A DNA stretch of 64,000 nt, from assembly GCA_013397795.1 (NCBI GenBank), contig VZTJ01001732.1:186001-250000 (forward strand). Direction: 5' to 3'. The translations under genes were made by a program, and so were the position numbers. This stretch comes from Orthonyx spaldingii. Taxonomy: Eukaryota; Chordata; Aves; Passeriformes; Orthonychidae. The notes beneath the pieces were generated by a model. The model was not told the origin of the DNA. It was given only the letters and a program-made list of their open reading frames with translations, and did not search any database. Shown piece by piece: positions 23,638 through 37,800 of this stretch (position 1 is the stretch's first letter; the number at the start of each line of letters is the position of its first letter).

Positions 23638-26600
23638 CAGAGCGGAGGAGGTCTGACTCCTCGCAAAGGGCAAGGATGGCCTGAAAAATCAAAAGAGCCA
23701 GGAACAAAGAGGTGCTCTGTACCTCGGGCAGCTATGTCTAAGCGAGGAATGTTGAGGGGGTTGCTTTCAGTGAGATTACCGCCTTGGTGGGCTGAGATGA
23801 CGTGCCATCTGTGGGAAACTGGGACTTGGGCAGGCAGGACTGGGTCTCTAGGCTGTCTGTTTTGAAAGCTGAGAATAGCTTTTTGAGGTATGGCTTCCTC
23901 AGGCTTATCTCAGGGCTTCCAAATGAGATGCCTTGGAGAGAAGCTGATAATCAGCTGAAAATCAGTGCTAAATATACTCAAGACAAGTAGCTAACTGATG
24001 AGCTGTGCTGGAGAGAACTAATAGGTGAGACCAAGCTCTGATTTTGGATAAGCAGTGGGGATATCGCTCCTTTGAACAGCAGGACTGAAACAGGCCACTG
24101 TAGGATTTGTTAAATCTTTGTAAAAGAGGAAAGAAATTACTGATTTAAGCTCACAGCTGTGCCACACACTGAGTAATATGCTTTTTTTGCATGGTACACT
24201 GAATCCCTGTTGGTTTACATTCTTCATGGCTTCTTTCTGCTGAGGTTTTGGGGGACAGCACAGCGTGGTGTTGCCTGTGCTCCAGTTGTATGGATTATCT
24301 AAACAAAGTCCTTGGGGAGTGCAGAGTCACCATACCTGTTTCTGGTCTGCGGGGTGAGCTGTTGTCACACTGTGTCAGAAGTGACAGGCACAGCTCAACC
24401 CCGGAGCAGCATCAGTGAAGGAATATGAACTGGTAAAGCTGACAACATGGGGCTTTACTTTTGTAACTGAGTCGTTAAAAAGTGAGTTTTTCTTGGGGTG
24501 AAGACATGAAGAAGCTGCGTGTGGATCATGTTGCCAGTTTGTGCTGCACATCACTGTGAGGGTCTGGTGTTATGACACGTACTAGGGCTGGTTGGAATAG
24601 ATTGCCTGTGTTTCAGAGGAGGAGGCAGGGTTTGTGATTGCACATACTTAAGCATTTTTTCCAAATGTTTATAAATACACAGGTGTACTCTGCAAGCACT
24701 GACAAGCGCCCTTTGCTTGGCATGGGTATGAGGGACTGAGCCACATCATCTAATAAACACTTTGATAGAAAATGAGCTTGTAAACAAAACTTCCAGAGAG
24801 CATTTTGCAGCCACGGCAAGACAATACATAATTTATAAACAGGAGGCAAAGACTCCGGCTGAAAGCTGTTGCTAATTTCTCCTCTATTCTAACTGCTCTA
24901 AGAAGTAGCATTAAAAACCTAAATCGCTACAGTGAGGAACCTGAATTGGTGGCATTTACAATGGCTGTATTTTTAAATGGAAAATGTGCAGGATCATGAC
25001 AACAATCCAGCTCACTCTCCCTAGGCGGCTCCAGAATAGCACTGCATGACTCAGATCCATGCATTCTGACTATTTTGGTTTTGATTCATTAAAATGCATC
25101 CTCTGCCCAGAATAAAATGTTCCCCAGGTCACCTGCCCCTCCCATGGGGTCAAGTACCCTGCTTGCTTCTTGTCCCATCTGGAAATAGGGCCAGAAATAC
25201 CAAGTAACACAACTGCAGAGAGGAGCCTGGGAGCTGTGAGTCGGCATCAGCCAGCATGGTGAGACGTTTGGATTCATAAAGAGTAAGACAGAGGATAAAT
25301 AAGCTTGAGTCAGATTGGGGAGTGGGGTATTCTCTGAGATAATTGCTCTCATTGATACAAGGCCAGGTGCTTTCTGCATGAATGTAGCGTGCTGAACTGA
25401 CAGTACTTGTCCATCAGGACTGGAGTTGATCCTCCCTTAAACATCCTGCAAGGATTCAGACGCTATTAGGCCATGTTTGTAATAATCTTTTCACGGCCCA
25501 GCGGTGGTGTAGCTTTGCTCAATACCATACCTAGTGGGTGGTGACTTAATAGGTGTAATTGTTTCAGGGCAAGGAGCATTTGACCATCGATTGCAAAGCC
25601 CAAGGGTCCACCCTCAGTCGGGCACGGGAACTGCTGCTGGGTCTCAAAGGCTGACACAAACCAGCAAAGAGGCAGTGTGAGAAGGGAGGAGTTTTCTGCT
25701 ATGGCCCTGCCTAGACTGGGGGAAAAGCTCTTTTCAGTCATTTTGGCTGTAATGTGCTTCTCTTTGATTTCCTAAGGAGTCAGTCAAGCTGATTGCAGAC
25801 AACAGTTTTACAAGTCCTCTGTGCCTCAGACCCAGCTCTGTTCTAGAAGCCACTGGCTGATACCCAGCCTAGATATAAATGGGTGTGAGGCAAGTATAAC
25901 TGATGCAGATACAGAGTTACACTTCCTTTCTTAACTGCCAAAGTGGAACCATCCATTTTTATCTTCAATCTGGACATTGAAAAGTGTATTTTTTTTGTTG
26001 TGGTGGTGGTTTTTTAACTGAAGTATTTCTGTTGCAGAAACTATAAATATACTGCTTTCAACCTGCTGTATGTTGAAGTGTGAGTAAAAATTCTGTGCTA
26101 TTCATGGAAACATAAGGACTTGGCGACTGGGGGAAAAAGGATCATATGAATTGTTTGGCTTAAAACCAGCATTTTTTCTGCATCATCTAAATGGCAAAGA
26201 GACATTTGGCAATGAGGTTCTAGGTAGAAACAGTTAAATGAAATTTAGCACTTTTATTTAATACTACAGCTTGCTGTTGTAAATTATAACTTGGCTGCGT
26301 ATTATGATTATAAAAGGGAAAGATGTTTTCTTTTGAAGTGTACTGTAGGTTGCAACAAAAGGCCAAGCATGGATGTCTGCAAAGAGCAACAGTTTTGGGA
26401 TTCAGAAGGTTGTCTTGCTTTGATGAGTCTGAAGAAGGAACCATGTCAAGAGAGCTTCATGCTTAAGGCTAGTATAGTACTGCGCTCCTGGTAGTAATAT
26501 ACGATACACCTTCTGTACACCTTTTGAAAAAAGATCTTAGTGCTTAATGAAAGGAAAGAACCCCATACTTATCCCTCTTTGTACTGCCAAGTAGAGGAAT

Positions 26601-29600
26601 ACAGTAATGAGAAACTGAGTGACTTGACTGAAGCCACGTGAGGAGCTTGTAGAAGAGTCAGAAGCAGATCCAAATTACCAGCTGCCAGGTCTAAGAACTG
26701 AAATAATGCTTCTTCTGTTGGCTGTGGATGGATATGTGAACAGCTCTTGATGAAGCTGGTTATCACTCTGAAATGGTCCAGGCCAACACGTAGCTACTGA
26801 CCATGCAGATAGGGAAGGTGGATCTCTCAGCTGTGATCACCTGGGGTGGGTTAGGATTACATCCCTATCACATCTCAGGGTTCACATCCCTGCCATAAAG
26901 AATGGATCACGCTGCCCAAGGTTAGTGAAAGTCTAATACCACAATGATATTCTTCTGGTGATAGTGTGGGGGAAGCTGGTCCCATCTCTGTTGAAAACAT
27001 CAAATTTCAGTTTCGTCAGTTTGAAGTATGCAGGAGGCACAAAGCCTGCTACAGAAATGATGCAGAGGGCAGAACTCTGTAGATACAGAGCTGCAACACT
27101 CATGTCAGAGTTCTGATTCACTAGTGGGGGTAGCATAGCAGGGGTGCATCACAGGCCCCATCTGTGCACCCCACCCCACGCCCCATTCCTGGACATCTCA
27201 GCCGCCGTGAATCAGCTGCTGAATCACTCGTTTTACAGTGCAATGTTTTGGAATAAAACATCACTGCTGTTCACTTGTCTTCAAACCCCTGGCCTCAGAA
27301 CTGCAGCAATCCATCAGCTGATTGAGGAGCAGCATCCTGGCTGCTGCTCAGCAGTGTGGGAGCTGGGATGGTGAACTCCTCCAGGCTGTGGAGCTGTGCA
27401 TCTTGCTGGTGGATGGAAGCCCTGACAAACCCGTCTGCAGCTGGCTGAGCAGAGAGGTGGGGTTTTTGTCTTTTAAGGCTGTAGTATTTAAGAACAAATA
27501 GAGCAAACGGCAAAACTGTGCTGTGCTTCCCTGGGTGCAATAAGTGGAATGCTGTGTGATTCTCAAATCCCCACCTTGCTTCAGTAAGGTAAAGAAGTGT
27601 AAGGCATTGTGTTTTCTTTGCATTTAATATACTTGTAGTCGTACATCAAAGTTATCAATTGTGCCATCAGCAGTTGCAGCCAATTTCTTAATGCTTTGCA
27701 CAGCCAGTAGATTGTCTGCCTTTCCCGGTGGTATTTGATTTGGGACAAAATTTAACACACAGGACTGAGGAGATCATACTCAGCTTGTGCATTAGTTTGA
27801 TTTTAAACAAAGTGCTTGGAAGACAGTCCATTTATCAATTTTTGTAAATTAAATAAATCTTGGGGTGAGGGAGAGGAGAAGTTGTTTCTTAACATGATCC
27901 CAGTATTGGTTGTCCATCAAAACTTCCTTGCTTTCAGTATAGCTGCCTGTTCAGAAATTTTGGTAGGAAAGAGTAGCTATATGTATTGTCTCTTTTTTAA
28001 GATGGGAGATATTTCATTGAATCCTTTGGCTGGCCTGAGACTCTTGTGCATCTTTTTCCATTTAATTCATTCTGTAAATCCTTCAAGTTTTGCAGGAGTC
28101 ACTATGGAGCATGCAATGAATTGAACTTTTCTAGAATCTCTTGTGCCTTCTGACATTTAATTACTGCTGTGCTAATCCATCGTGTCACTTGTAATATATT
28201 CTTATCCTTTGGTTCATGTTTTAAACTTCTCTTCTGAAACTGGGATTAACAAAAATACATACAAGGTTAAAAAAACCCACATTTATATGAGATAAGCCTT
28301 ATTTTGCATTCAAATGTTGAAAGAACACCAGATAAAGAAATCATCCATAAAATTAAAAATAACTTACAAATGAACATAACAAAAAGATTAATCAGTCAGT
28401 GATGGACCATACTTTATATCTTTTTAGATAGTTGTGGCCTCCTCAGTTTCAACCTACAGATAGAAATCTCAGCAGCACTGTGGTCATGGTAAGAGACAAG
28501 TGCTTTAAGAAATAATGTGTTATAGGTGTGGTATCCTTTTAGTGTCATGTGTTTGGAGGCTGTTGCTTTTATGTGTCCAGCAACACAGACAAATTGTATG
28601 ATGTGTTTTGTTTGGGAGGAACATATGTCCTGTCCTCGCCCTGGACTGAGTAATTTTCCTGCAGCTGGGATTTTTGCCGTGATGCGGTCTACCTGCATGT
28701 GTTTGTCTGGCACTGCAGCAATGCTGTCACAGCCACCATCAGCATCATTAGACTCACTCTTTCTTCCTGCCCCACTGAAGAAGAGGATGGGAAAAGGATA
28801 AATGGAGAGCTGAGTTGTGGGGCTTAAGCAGGGGACATGGATTTGCAGCACATCAGCAACAAAGAGGAACTTGTTTGTTTCCTTCCCTTTTTCTACGCTT
28901 GCAGATTTGGAGAAATTCAAGGCATTCTTAAACCCCCCCACATTTTTCCTAATGCTCCCAAGTAAACACAGAAATGTATTCATACCCATCACACCTTTGC
29001 AGTTCAGCATCCAAGGACTTTAATTTCGAGTCATGCAGGATTCACTTAATTACTGTGCCAAAGTTCTCATACTTGAGTGATCAGTCAGCAGTGCTGCATC
29101 TGACCTTCCCACATCATCAGCTGTGTCTATTTATAGACCCAAGAAAGATGCACATTCAGGAGGAAAATGCCTCTACTTGAAATTCAGTTCCTGGTTTATT
29201 CTTTGCTTACTAGGATTTTTCATTTTTCTTTGCAGCTTACTGTTGCCTGGGTGATTTTTGGAAAACTTTACAAAATTGTCCATCCTCTGCTGTTTTAGTG
29301 AAAACCAAAAAGTACTTTAAGGCTCAGATGTGTTTCTTATGTCTACCTCAGGTCTTTCCTTGCCCTACCAGCAATCATGCAAGATGTATTTTTACTGTTA
29401 TGCCACTGTCCAGCATGGATAATTTTGATCCTCTTGTTCCTCTGGAGTGGATTCCTCATGAGAGGTTCTTAATCTTCCTCTTGATTTCAGGCTGGAAAAA
29501 GTTGGTGTCACTCCTCTTTTCATCTCCAATGTGACTATGAAAAAATATTCTGTACTCTACCTCTTACAAGATACAGTTAATAAAAAGTAATTTTAGGAAG

Positions 29601-30016
29601 GAACTGTAACTCAAAGTTGGTGCTTAAGTCACACTCAAAGAATTGTATGGCAAATTCTTCACAAAGAGTGGAAGCAAGAAGGCTTGAGCTGGGATAGGTC
29701 TGTGATCTTCATTTCTGCAAGTAAGGCACATGAAACACCCATCTGGAAGTTTTTCAGGTTTCTTATCTTCTCAGTAGCTTGAGCTGTAGAATTTCCCTTT
29801 ACCTTTCAGTGCAAAAAAACAAAAGCTTTGTGAGCAAAGCACCGCACAGAGCTGTATGGAATGCGATGGGCGGCCTCTGTCTCTGGTATGCTTTTGTTTT
29901 GGGCAGCCTGGGTGGACACCCCAGCAGTGTAAAAGCATTCCAGCTGCTCCAGCCAGCCAGTCAGCTTTATCAAGGGCCTGGCTCAGACGCCTCTGCACAA
30001 ACACACACAACCACAC

Positions 30017-30375
30017 GTAGTATGGGGAACAAACAAGAAGAATTAGAGATGTGCACATGCCTGCATGGGTGTGATATCACTGGCATCACAGAGACGTGGT
30101 GGGGTGGCTCCTGTGGCTGGAGTATTGGAATGGAAGGTTGTAGGCCTTTTAGGGAGGACAGGCTGGGGAGACAAGGAGGGGCTGTAGGCCAGGAGAAATA
30201 CGGGGAAGTTGTACAGGAAGCTAGGGATGAGGTTAAGAAAGCGAAGGGCCAGTTGGAATTGAGTCTGGCCAGAGATGTCAAAGACAGCAGGAAGGGCTTC
30301 TGTAGGTATATTGCTAACAAGAAAGAGTAGGGATAATGAGGGCCCTCTCTGGAACTTGACTTCTGCAGGAAATCA
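30017..30375 (+). mobile_element. CR1 LINE fragment with internal deletion
   Basis: The + strand frame contains SMGNKQEELEMCTCLHGCDI, TGITETWWGG and SIGMEGCRPFREDRLGRQGG, typical of the CR1 endonuclease domain. After about 30195 it switches directly to KAKGQLELSLARDVKDSRKG and FCRYIANKKE, which belong to the linker well downstream, before the reverse transcriptase. A frame shift then leads to KSRDNEGPLWN, resembling the next CR1 motif. The endonuclease C-terminal part is therefore missing. It lies in RASGEF1B intron 1, in the sense orientation, and is dead. Confidence 0.85.
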
Positions 30376-31202
30376 GTCTTTTGTTTTGCCATACCTCAGT
30401 TTTACAATGGCGTCCTTAATAACAATGGTGGATGGTAATCACCTGCTAATGTGGTTAAGGGTTTCTGATTGTATAGGGAACAACTGTGAGGGGATGTAAT
30501 TGCACTTCTGACGTTTGCATCTTTTAAGGGGAGGTGTGTCTTGGGACTCATACCATTCCTCTGCCTGAGGGATATAGTGTGGGACAAAACTGTACCTAAC
30601 AGAGGAGCTGAAAATATTTGGCAGTGGCTTTAAAGGTACCTTTCGTGGCTGCTCATGAACTTCTCAGTGGGTGCTTCTACAAAGGATAGGAGCTGTCCGT
30701 ATAGTTGGGTTTGTTTTATGAATCTGATGTGCAGCCTGAGCTCTTTAATATAAATGAAAACAAACCAGTGCAACCTTCCACTGTTTATAGTAGAAAAAAA
30801 GATTTATTTTTTTCTGTTGCTGAGCATAAAGGTTTGGACAAGCACTTGGCAGCCTGGAAGCTACATCTGATTCCTTTAGTTTGGCCAAACTGAAACTTGG
30901 CACCTGCAGGAGATGGTGGGGGTTTGAGCACATTGTCTTTGGCTCTGACTTCCTATTTGCCGTGCTGTTACTGGGAAGGTTGAGACTTCTTTCTTGTCAG
31001 AGGCTACTCAGAGCCAGCATAGGGACCTCAATGCCCAAAGTCTCATGTTCTCCATAATGATACTAAGTGCAGAAAAAAAGGTTGTATTTCTCTTTCCACA
31101 GTGCAGAGTTACTGACTTCTGTCACAGGACAGCATCAGTGGTAAAGCCAGGAAATTATTTCATTGCTCTTTCCTTCAAGTCAGATCTTTAATGAAAAAAA
31201 AC

Positions 31203-31258
31203 TAAAGCAAAACAAAAAAAAACAAACAACAACAACAACAAAAAAAAAAAAAAAAAAA
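31203..31258 (+). repeat. CAA/A-rich low-complexity tract
   Basis: A-rich sequence with (CAA)n at about 31223-31239 followed by 19 consecutive A to 31258, in RASGEF1B intron 1. It could be the tail of an old retroposon, but no body was recognised upstream. Confidence 0.85.
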
Positions 31259-34200
31259 GCCACTCTTTTCATTCTTGGGGAAAAAAAAATAAGGAAGAGA
31301 TAAATGGGTTTCCATGTCATTGCTAGCTGAATGTTTCCAAAGCCCAGTTAAAAAGTTCCAATTTTTAACTCCCAGGATACTTTTCACTGGGATAATATTT
31401 CTTGTCTTTTTTTCCAATTCCTGCTTGTCAGATCTTGCAGTGCTGTGCTTTATCAACAATATTTTTAGGTCCCAAGATATCTCTGCTCAATATGCCATGG
31501 ATTTGTGGATGATTATCTGCTCTGTAACCAAATTTCAGTTCCACTCAAGTTATTCTGAAGACAGGGTTTGGCTGATGCTTTAGCTTAAGAAGCTTCTAAT
31601 TAGAATTAAGCATGCTGCTTTGTGTCTCCACCTCCAAATAAAATGCAGCAGAGGAGTCAAGGTCAAGATAATAAAGGAGTCATGCTGGAAAAGCACATGT
31701 GTTGTATGAATCATCCCATTGGCTATGCTATATTTATCTCTGTCACACTTTGATATCATCCCTTTTCATCACATGGAGAACATGTCCTGTGTCCTGTTCA
31801 CTTCCAAGTGAAATCCAGTGTCTGACCATACAGAACATCACCACAACTTGGTGTCTCACTGAAGCAGGACTGAGCCCTCTCTGTCAAGCAGCTTCCACAA
31901 ATAGATAACAAGTGAGACAATATGTACCCTTTGGGACAGACTTCTGAGAATTTTATTATGTAGTTCCAAATCAATACATCTATTAATGATCTGGTGATTT
32001 TTTCTTTCCTGTTGATGAGGCGCTAGGAGACTCTGTGTCTCCAGCCTGTCTGATTTGGGTGGTGAGGGTTGCATGAAATCAAAACTAATTGCTGGCTAGT
32101 CTGCCTAAATCCCCTGCAGATTCCAGTCTCACCCTGAATCGGGCTCTCTTGGTTAATATGAGATCTGGATTGAAACAAATAGTCTCCTTGTGTTTTTACA
32201 AGCCCTAATACTGATGTGAAGGTGTTTTGCAGATGCAGACTAGCCTTTCTCACTTCCCTGTGGAGTATTACCTTGGAGCCACAGTGCTACAAATGTTTGG
32301 TGGGTCGCAGTGTTTACACGCTGTTCACTATCACTTGCATTTTGACTGAATAAGCTGCACTACAGTAGCTGAAAAAAATTCTGAATTTTGGTGCAAACAG
32401 GACATCTTTCAGTGCCAGTGGGCTGAAGAACATTTTGGAGTTGGTTCAAGTCTGTGGCTTTACATACACAGTATGAAAACCTAGGAAATGCTGCAGAAGT
32501 TCCTGTCAGCTCCTCGGCAATGTTTTGTTCCTTAAACTGGGTTAGCCTTGCAGGGAACCTGAAAGACCAGGAGTCTTTATGCATCAGAATGCTTTATTGG
32601 TGCAGAGCATGACCATGGTTGGGTTACACCTCACCTGCCCAGTAATTTGAACTCTCTTGTACAGGAACCCTGTGAAGTTCAGTCCTGTACTTCAGTGTAT
32701 TTACTTTATTCTTCTCCCAGTTCACTGGGCTGAATGGAACTGAATCACTGGTTGAACAGCTGCACAGAGTGTCTAATGTAACTTTTCAGACATGGAGACT
32801 TTTCAGTCTTTCCCATTTTGATGCAGATATCTTCTGGCACCTCTCAAGGTGGGATTAGCACAGATCATGTAGGCCAGGAGGCCCTCTTCACTGTCCTTCT
32901 CTGCCTTTGTTTTTGGCTTTCTCTTACTGTTTGTTTACTGAACCACTCAGTCTTGTGCTGGTTTGAATGTCTCCATTGTCTGGACACACTGCCAGCAGCA
33001 ACAGCAAGTCTGTGTGGTGCTTCAGGTCCAAGCTAAGGAATCTGGCTAATAACTTAATAGCTTCTCATCTCCACTGAACTCACTCTGAAAAGTGCTTTAT
33101 TGTGGGTTGGGGAGCACACAGATGGCAGCACACTATTTATCTCCAGGCTGTCACATCTCTACTTGTTCTCAAAACGGGGTGCCTTCACAGGCTGGTGTTT
33201 GTTGAGGTCTGTGGCTTTAAAGAGCCTTTTCCCAAATAGGATTTGATACAATGGAGAGAAAAGAAACAGCATCTGCACTTACAATGATGGCTCAAAGGCA
33301 TTAATGCTTTTCTCATGCACACACACATGCTCGGTGGACACATGAGCACAGCAGCCTTATATCCTGAGAGGATATTGTCCTCTCAGTTTCATCTCCCTTG
33401 CCTCTAAGTTGTGAGGAGGATTGGAAGCAAAGTGCCATCCTCTTTTGCAGTTTATGTCTCTCCCTGAATGCCCATTAGCACCCACAGCCCAGTAACTGCT
33501 GCAGTAGAGTTAAAATCAGCACATTAGGGGTTAAAACTGGGCACGAACTTAGCTTGCCATCGAGGCTATGAAACCTAAGTTCCTTAAACTGACAAGAACT
33601 GCTACTCCCAGAAAGCAGGAAAGGGGGGAGAAGGAAGGAGTTTATAACTCAACACTCAAGCAGAGAGATTTTATCTTTTGGCCTTTTCAGATATGACATT
33701 ACCAAAAGAGCTTGTTGTGGGTGGTCATGGCCCCCTTGCTGCCCACCCACTGCTCTGAGTGACTGAACAGCCTGCAGCACTGACTGATCTTTTCCTTGGA
33801 AAGACATTTTTATCCCACAGGCACTAAGATGCAGACTGATGAGTAGTTGCTTTATTTTTCCTAAAGCTAGAAAACACAGGGCTGGATTTTTCACATTTTC
33901 ACAGAATTTGGAGAAAAGGTTTAACAAAACTCTGAGTCTGGTCTCATCTTTTATATCATTGGCAAGCTTGGACAACAGTGGTAAGCAACCATATACAGGC
34001 AAGCTTTTCCAAATTTCTGTAGAGCCACTCAGAGAGTAGGTGGAGGCAGATGCACTGAAGCATCAGGCTTTAGCCTGGGTCACGCCTGTCACAGTGTGAT
34101 TGGGAAAACCAAGCACAAATTTACCAGGGTGGAGTTGGGAAATGGGAGGTTTGGGATTGCAGTTACATGGCTGTCGTGTTGCATAAAGGAGACTGTCCTC

Positions 34201-34691
34201 TCACATAAGCTCTTGAGGGCTTCACTTCATTCTCTGTCCTTCTGCACTGGCTGGAGGTGTGTCAGCCTGGGACAGCCTGAACACACTGCCTCATCAGAGT
34301 GCTGCTCTTAGGGAGCTACTTTCAGGATTTGCCTGAAGTTGTCGGCGAATATTATGCCACATCCCCAAAAGTGTTATAGAAATTCTGAGTTCCCAAAGCC
34401 TGTCAGGATTCTTGTACCACCTCCTAACTCTTAGTCTGGACATTTTATCTGTCATTTAATAAAGAAACAGCACGATATAAAAGAAGCACCTGGCAATTGT
34501 GACAGGCAGTGATGCAAGCCTGTGTTGGCCCTTTCCTGAGAAGTCTGCCCAGGCTTGAAAACAGTATGTAAATAACCCATGGTGTGACACTGGGTTTTCT
34601 TTTTAGTGCAGTGCTATCTCTGGAAGATAGAAAACCCCTTGCACTGTACCTTCTGTGAATTATCCCTTATCTCTTTTGTGTGTCTCCTCAG

Positions 34692-34874
34692 GGGAAGATG
34701 CCACAGACACCTCCCTTTGCAGCGATGTTTGACAGCAGCGGCTACAACAGGAACCTGTATCAGACAAAAGAGGACAACTGTGGAGGGCTCTACTACCATG
34801 ACAACAATCTCTTGTCAGGGTCTCTGGAAGCTCTGATCCAGCACTTGGTACCCAATGTGGATTACTATCCCGAC
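34692..34874 (+). CDS. RASGEF1B: RASGEF1B exon 2 (first coding exon, residues 1-59)
   Basis: Acceptor TCCTCAG at 34691 and donor GTAAGT at 34875. Translation starts at 34698, six bases into the exon, in the context GGGAAGATGC. The exon encodes residues 1-59, starting MPQTPPFAAMFDSSG and ending VPNVDYYPD in phase 0. It carries the start of the N-terminal Ras-GEF region (SGSLEALIQHL). Near identity to the recalled human N-terminus makes this exon the anchor for the gene call. Confidence 0.97.
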
Positions 34875-37800
34875 GTAAGTCTACACACTCAGCTAACTGT
34901 ATGGCCAGGCCTGATGCATCTCCTAAAGGGAAACTTTCCCATGTGCAGCAAAAGCAGAATGTGTCACATCCGTGGCTAAGAAAGGGGTTCAAGTGGCTGC
35001 CCAGCAGTGATAAGATAAAATGTGCTTTACCCGAGTACAGCATGCAATAACTCACCTAGCCTAGGAAGCCTAATGCTTTATTACTCCTGTTGTAAGGTGA
35101 GCAACCCTGGTGACTCATTTATAAAGCACGCACCTAGACTGGCTTACTGCTTGACGGATTGTGCGTACCATTGACCCTCGAAAATCTGCCAGGCAATCTG
35201 AAGAGAAAGGCATGGCCCCCGTTGTGACAGAATGAAAGTATTTATTGCAAAACCAATCAGTTTTTAATGCATATTTCCCATTGCTCATCTGAGGTCCACG
35301 TGTATCTTGCAATAAGCAACCAAAATGTTGAAGTAGTACCACACTATCTGGGACCAGCAGAGGCTGGATGTGAGAACAGGACATTTGTCATCTGAGAATT
35401 TTTGACCTATCTAGGCACATCCATGCATGGAGACTTTTTATATAATTCTTAGAAAAGAAGATAAAAAAGAATGATATCAAAAGGTGGCAGGAAAGGGCGG
35501 TCAGGGATAACTGCAGGATGATGAAACTGCAGCTCTGGGTGTTGACATGCTCCTGCTGAAGACATAACTCTGCTTATACTCAGCTTCTGTTATTGTCATA
35601 AATCTGTTCACATTTCCAAGACAGGATCTCTTTTAACTTAGGTCAGAATAGGACTGTGCTTAAGCTAGTGCTTATCAATTAACGCTTAGTGTAAACTTCA
35701 AATATTTTATTCAAAAATTTAGATGCTGGTTGGTCAAACATGATGATTTATTACAAGTTTCTAGAGTCAGAACATTGTAGAGTCTTTCTAGAGTGGGTGC
35801 CATAGATACTTAACTACTGGCAAAGTGGAAAGTAGAATGGATATTCTGAACATACATGAGTTCAGGGAAATGAGTTCAAATTATGATATATGGAAAATCA
35901 AAGCAAAATAGGAGCCTCTTCTTGTAACCTCAGAATGAGTTACTGATTTTTATTGTGTAAAACTAAACTATGTAGTTCCTTCCACTTTCACCCAGGAGAC
36001 AACGGTTTACTGCAGATCAAGAGAAGATCAGTTGAACTTTTATTCTGAGTAGTTTTAGGTAATGAGCTGTGTGCAATAAGAGAGCTAAATCACCTCTGCC
36101 CTGCCTTGTTTTGGTTTAATCTTGCATAACTTGGCTCAAGCACAAGCTTATAATACTGGTTCTGGAGCAGTGATAAGTGTTAAATTAAATGCTTACCTCT
36201 GTAGTAATTGCCTTTGGCACAGCCACGTGTAGTTTTCTTCTGCAGACAGTAAAGTATCAGGAGCAGATTTGTCAGGAAGGCATTTGGAGAAAATATAAAA
36301 AATGCTGGTAATTTATCCCTTTCTCTGCCTTTCTTTTGTCTGCAGAGGACGTACATCTTCACCTTCCTTCTCAGCTCCCGTCTCTTCGTGCATCCGTATG
36401 AGCTCATGGCCAAAGTCTGCCACCTGTGCATTGAGCAGCAGAGACTCAGTGAGCCTGGCCTGGACAAGGTAAGATTCCACACTCTTGGAGACTTCCCAGA
36501 TCCCTTCCCAAACCAAAATGCTTCTGTTCAAGAGAGTCCTCAGTAGGATTGAACAGATTGAAAACCTGACACAGGCAACTAGAATTTGACCCTTTATTCT
36601 CTGAGATTCATGGGAAATTCCCACACTGCTCAGCCTGTCCTCCGTGAGGGCTGCTGCTTCTGCTGCATTGTTTGTTTTACCAAGGGAACCTCTGAACCAG
36701 GGTCCTGAATCAGGACCAAAATCTGCCCTCTGAAAGTCCAAGGTGAAGGTTTTGTTGACCTGTTACTTCACCAAGAATCAAATATCATTTTGTGGTCTCT
36801 ATGCCCGAGACAGCCTCTGACCACCACATCTCCCACTGACCCTTCTCTGTCTGTAAACAGGTTTCTCACTGTAAGGTGTAGTGCATGCGTAAGTCTTGGC
36901 ACAACTGAAATATACCACTTTCTTTGTTGATGGTTAATCATAAGTTATGGAAACACTAATCAATGCCTTGCACTGAGGCACTCCTGATAATGAGGGGAGT
37001 CATTTCCACCCACCTGAGGCCTAATTTCCAGGTCAGTTAAGCCAATGAGAATGTCTTCATTGGCTTCCATGGCCATTGGCTCTGGCCTGTAATCCAATGC
37101 TGAATAAGTTAAGCTTAAAAATTTACCTGGCATTCATACCCTTATGCTCCACAGTGTCCTACAGAACAGAATTCTATTTTCTTTGAGCTAGATATTTCCT
37201 GCATTGCTGTTACATGTAACATTCCTCACTACTGTTTCCAAATAGAACTGGACACAAAAAATTGCACCAAAAATCCTACAGTTGTTGACTGAGTGGACAG
37301 AGACTTTTCCTTATGATTTCCGAGATGAAAGAATGATGAGGAACTTAAAGGAGTTGGCACAAAGAATAGCCAATGGGGATGAGGTAAGTTGTCTGCACAC
37401 AAAGTTATTGGATAAAAAGGTGTTCCTTTTACTGCTTTGATATTGCTGTTAATAGCATGGTGTGGCTCTGGGTGCATAAGAGAACTTATTACAGAGGTGC
37501 TGGTAGGCAAAACGTTCTGTCTGTACCTAAGCCTAGGATGAAACCACACAGCATAAACAGATCTTTTCCAAAGCATGGGCAAGCTTCTCTCCATCCCTAA
37601 GCCCACAACATAATCCCATCTTGTGCAGACAGGCACAACTTGGTGGATGTTAGTATTTGTCATTTTAGTGATTCTGCTTGGAAGAAGCTAGCTAGGTCAA
37701 TAGCTGAGAAATCCCTATCAATGTTGATTGTTTCTTGAGTAAGGTGTATTGGAATGGGGCCTTTGACCTGTAGGTCAATGGAAAAGCTATAGCAGGTTTG

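Larger units (their letters stand above)
22889..34691 (+). other. RASGEF1B: RASGEF1B intron 1 (11.8 kb)
   Basis: This long first intron runs from GTACAGT to a TCCTCAG acceptor. It contains a (GTCC)5 microsatellite, short TG and T tracts, a kB-like palindrome at 23618-23637, a CR1 fragment near 30.0-30.4 kb, a CAA/A-rich tract at 31.2 kb and an open antisense frame at 28414-29010. I see no additional exon with recognisable coding similarity. Confidence 0.6.

Noticed and set aside
33649..34002. 117-codon antisense frame just upstream of RASGEF1B exon 2
   Set aside because: No family recognised. It lies in intron 1 with no promoter or splice structure, so chance is the simplest reading.
36313..36741. 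142-codon antisense frame as a gene
   Set aside because: Its C-terminal part is the antisense of RASGEF1B exon 3 and its N-terminal part resembles a CR1 remnant.
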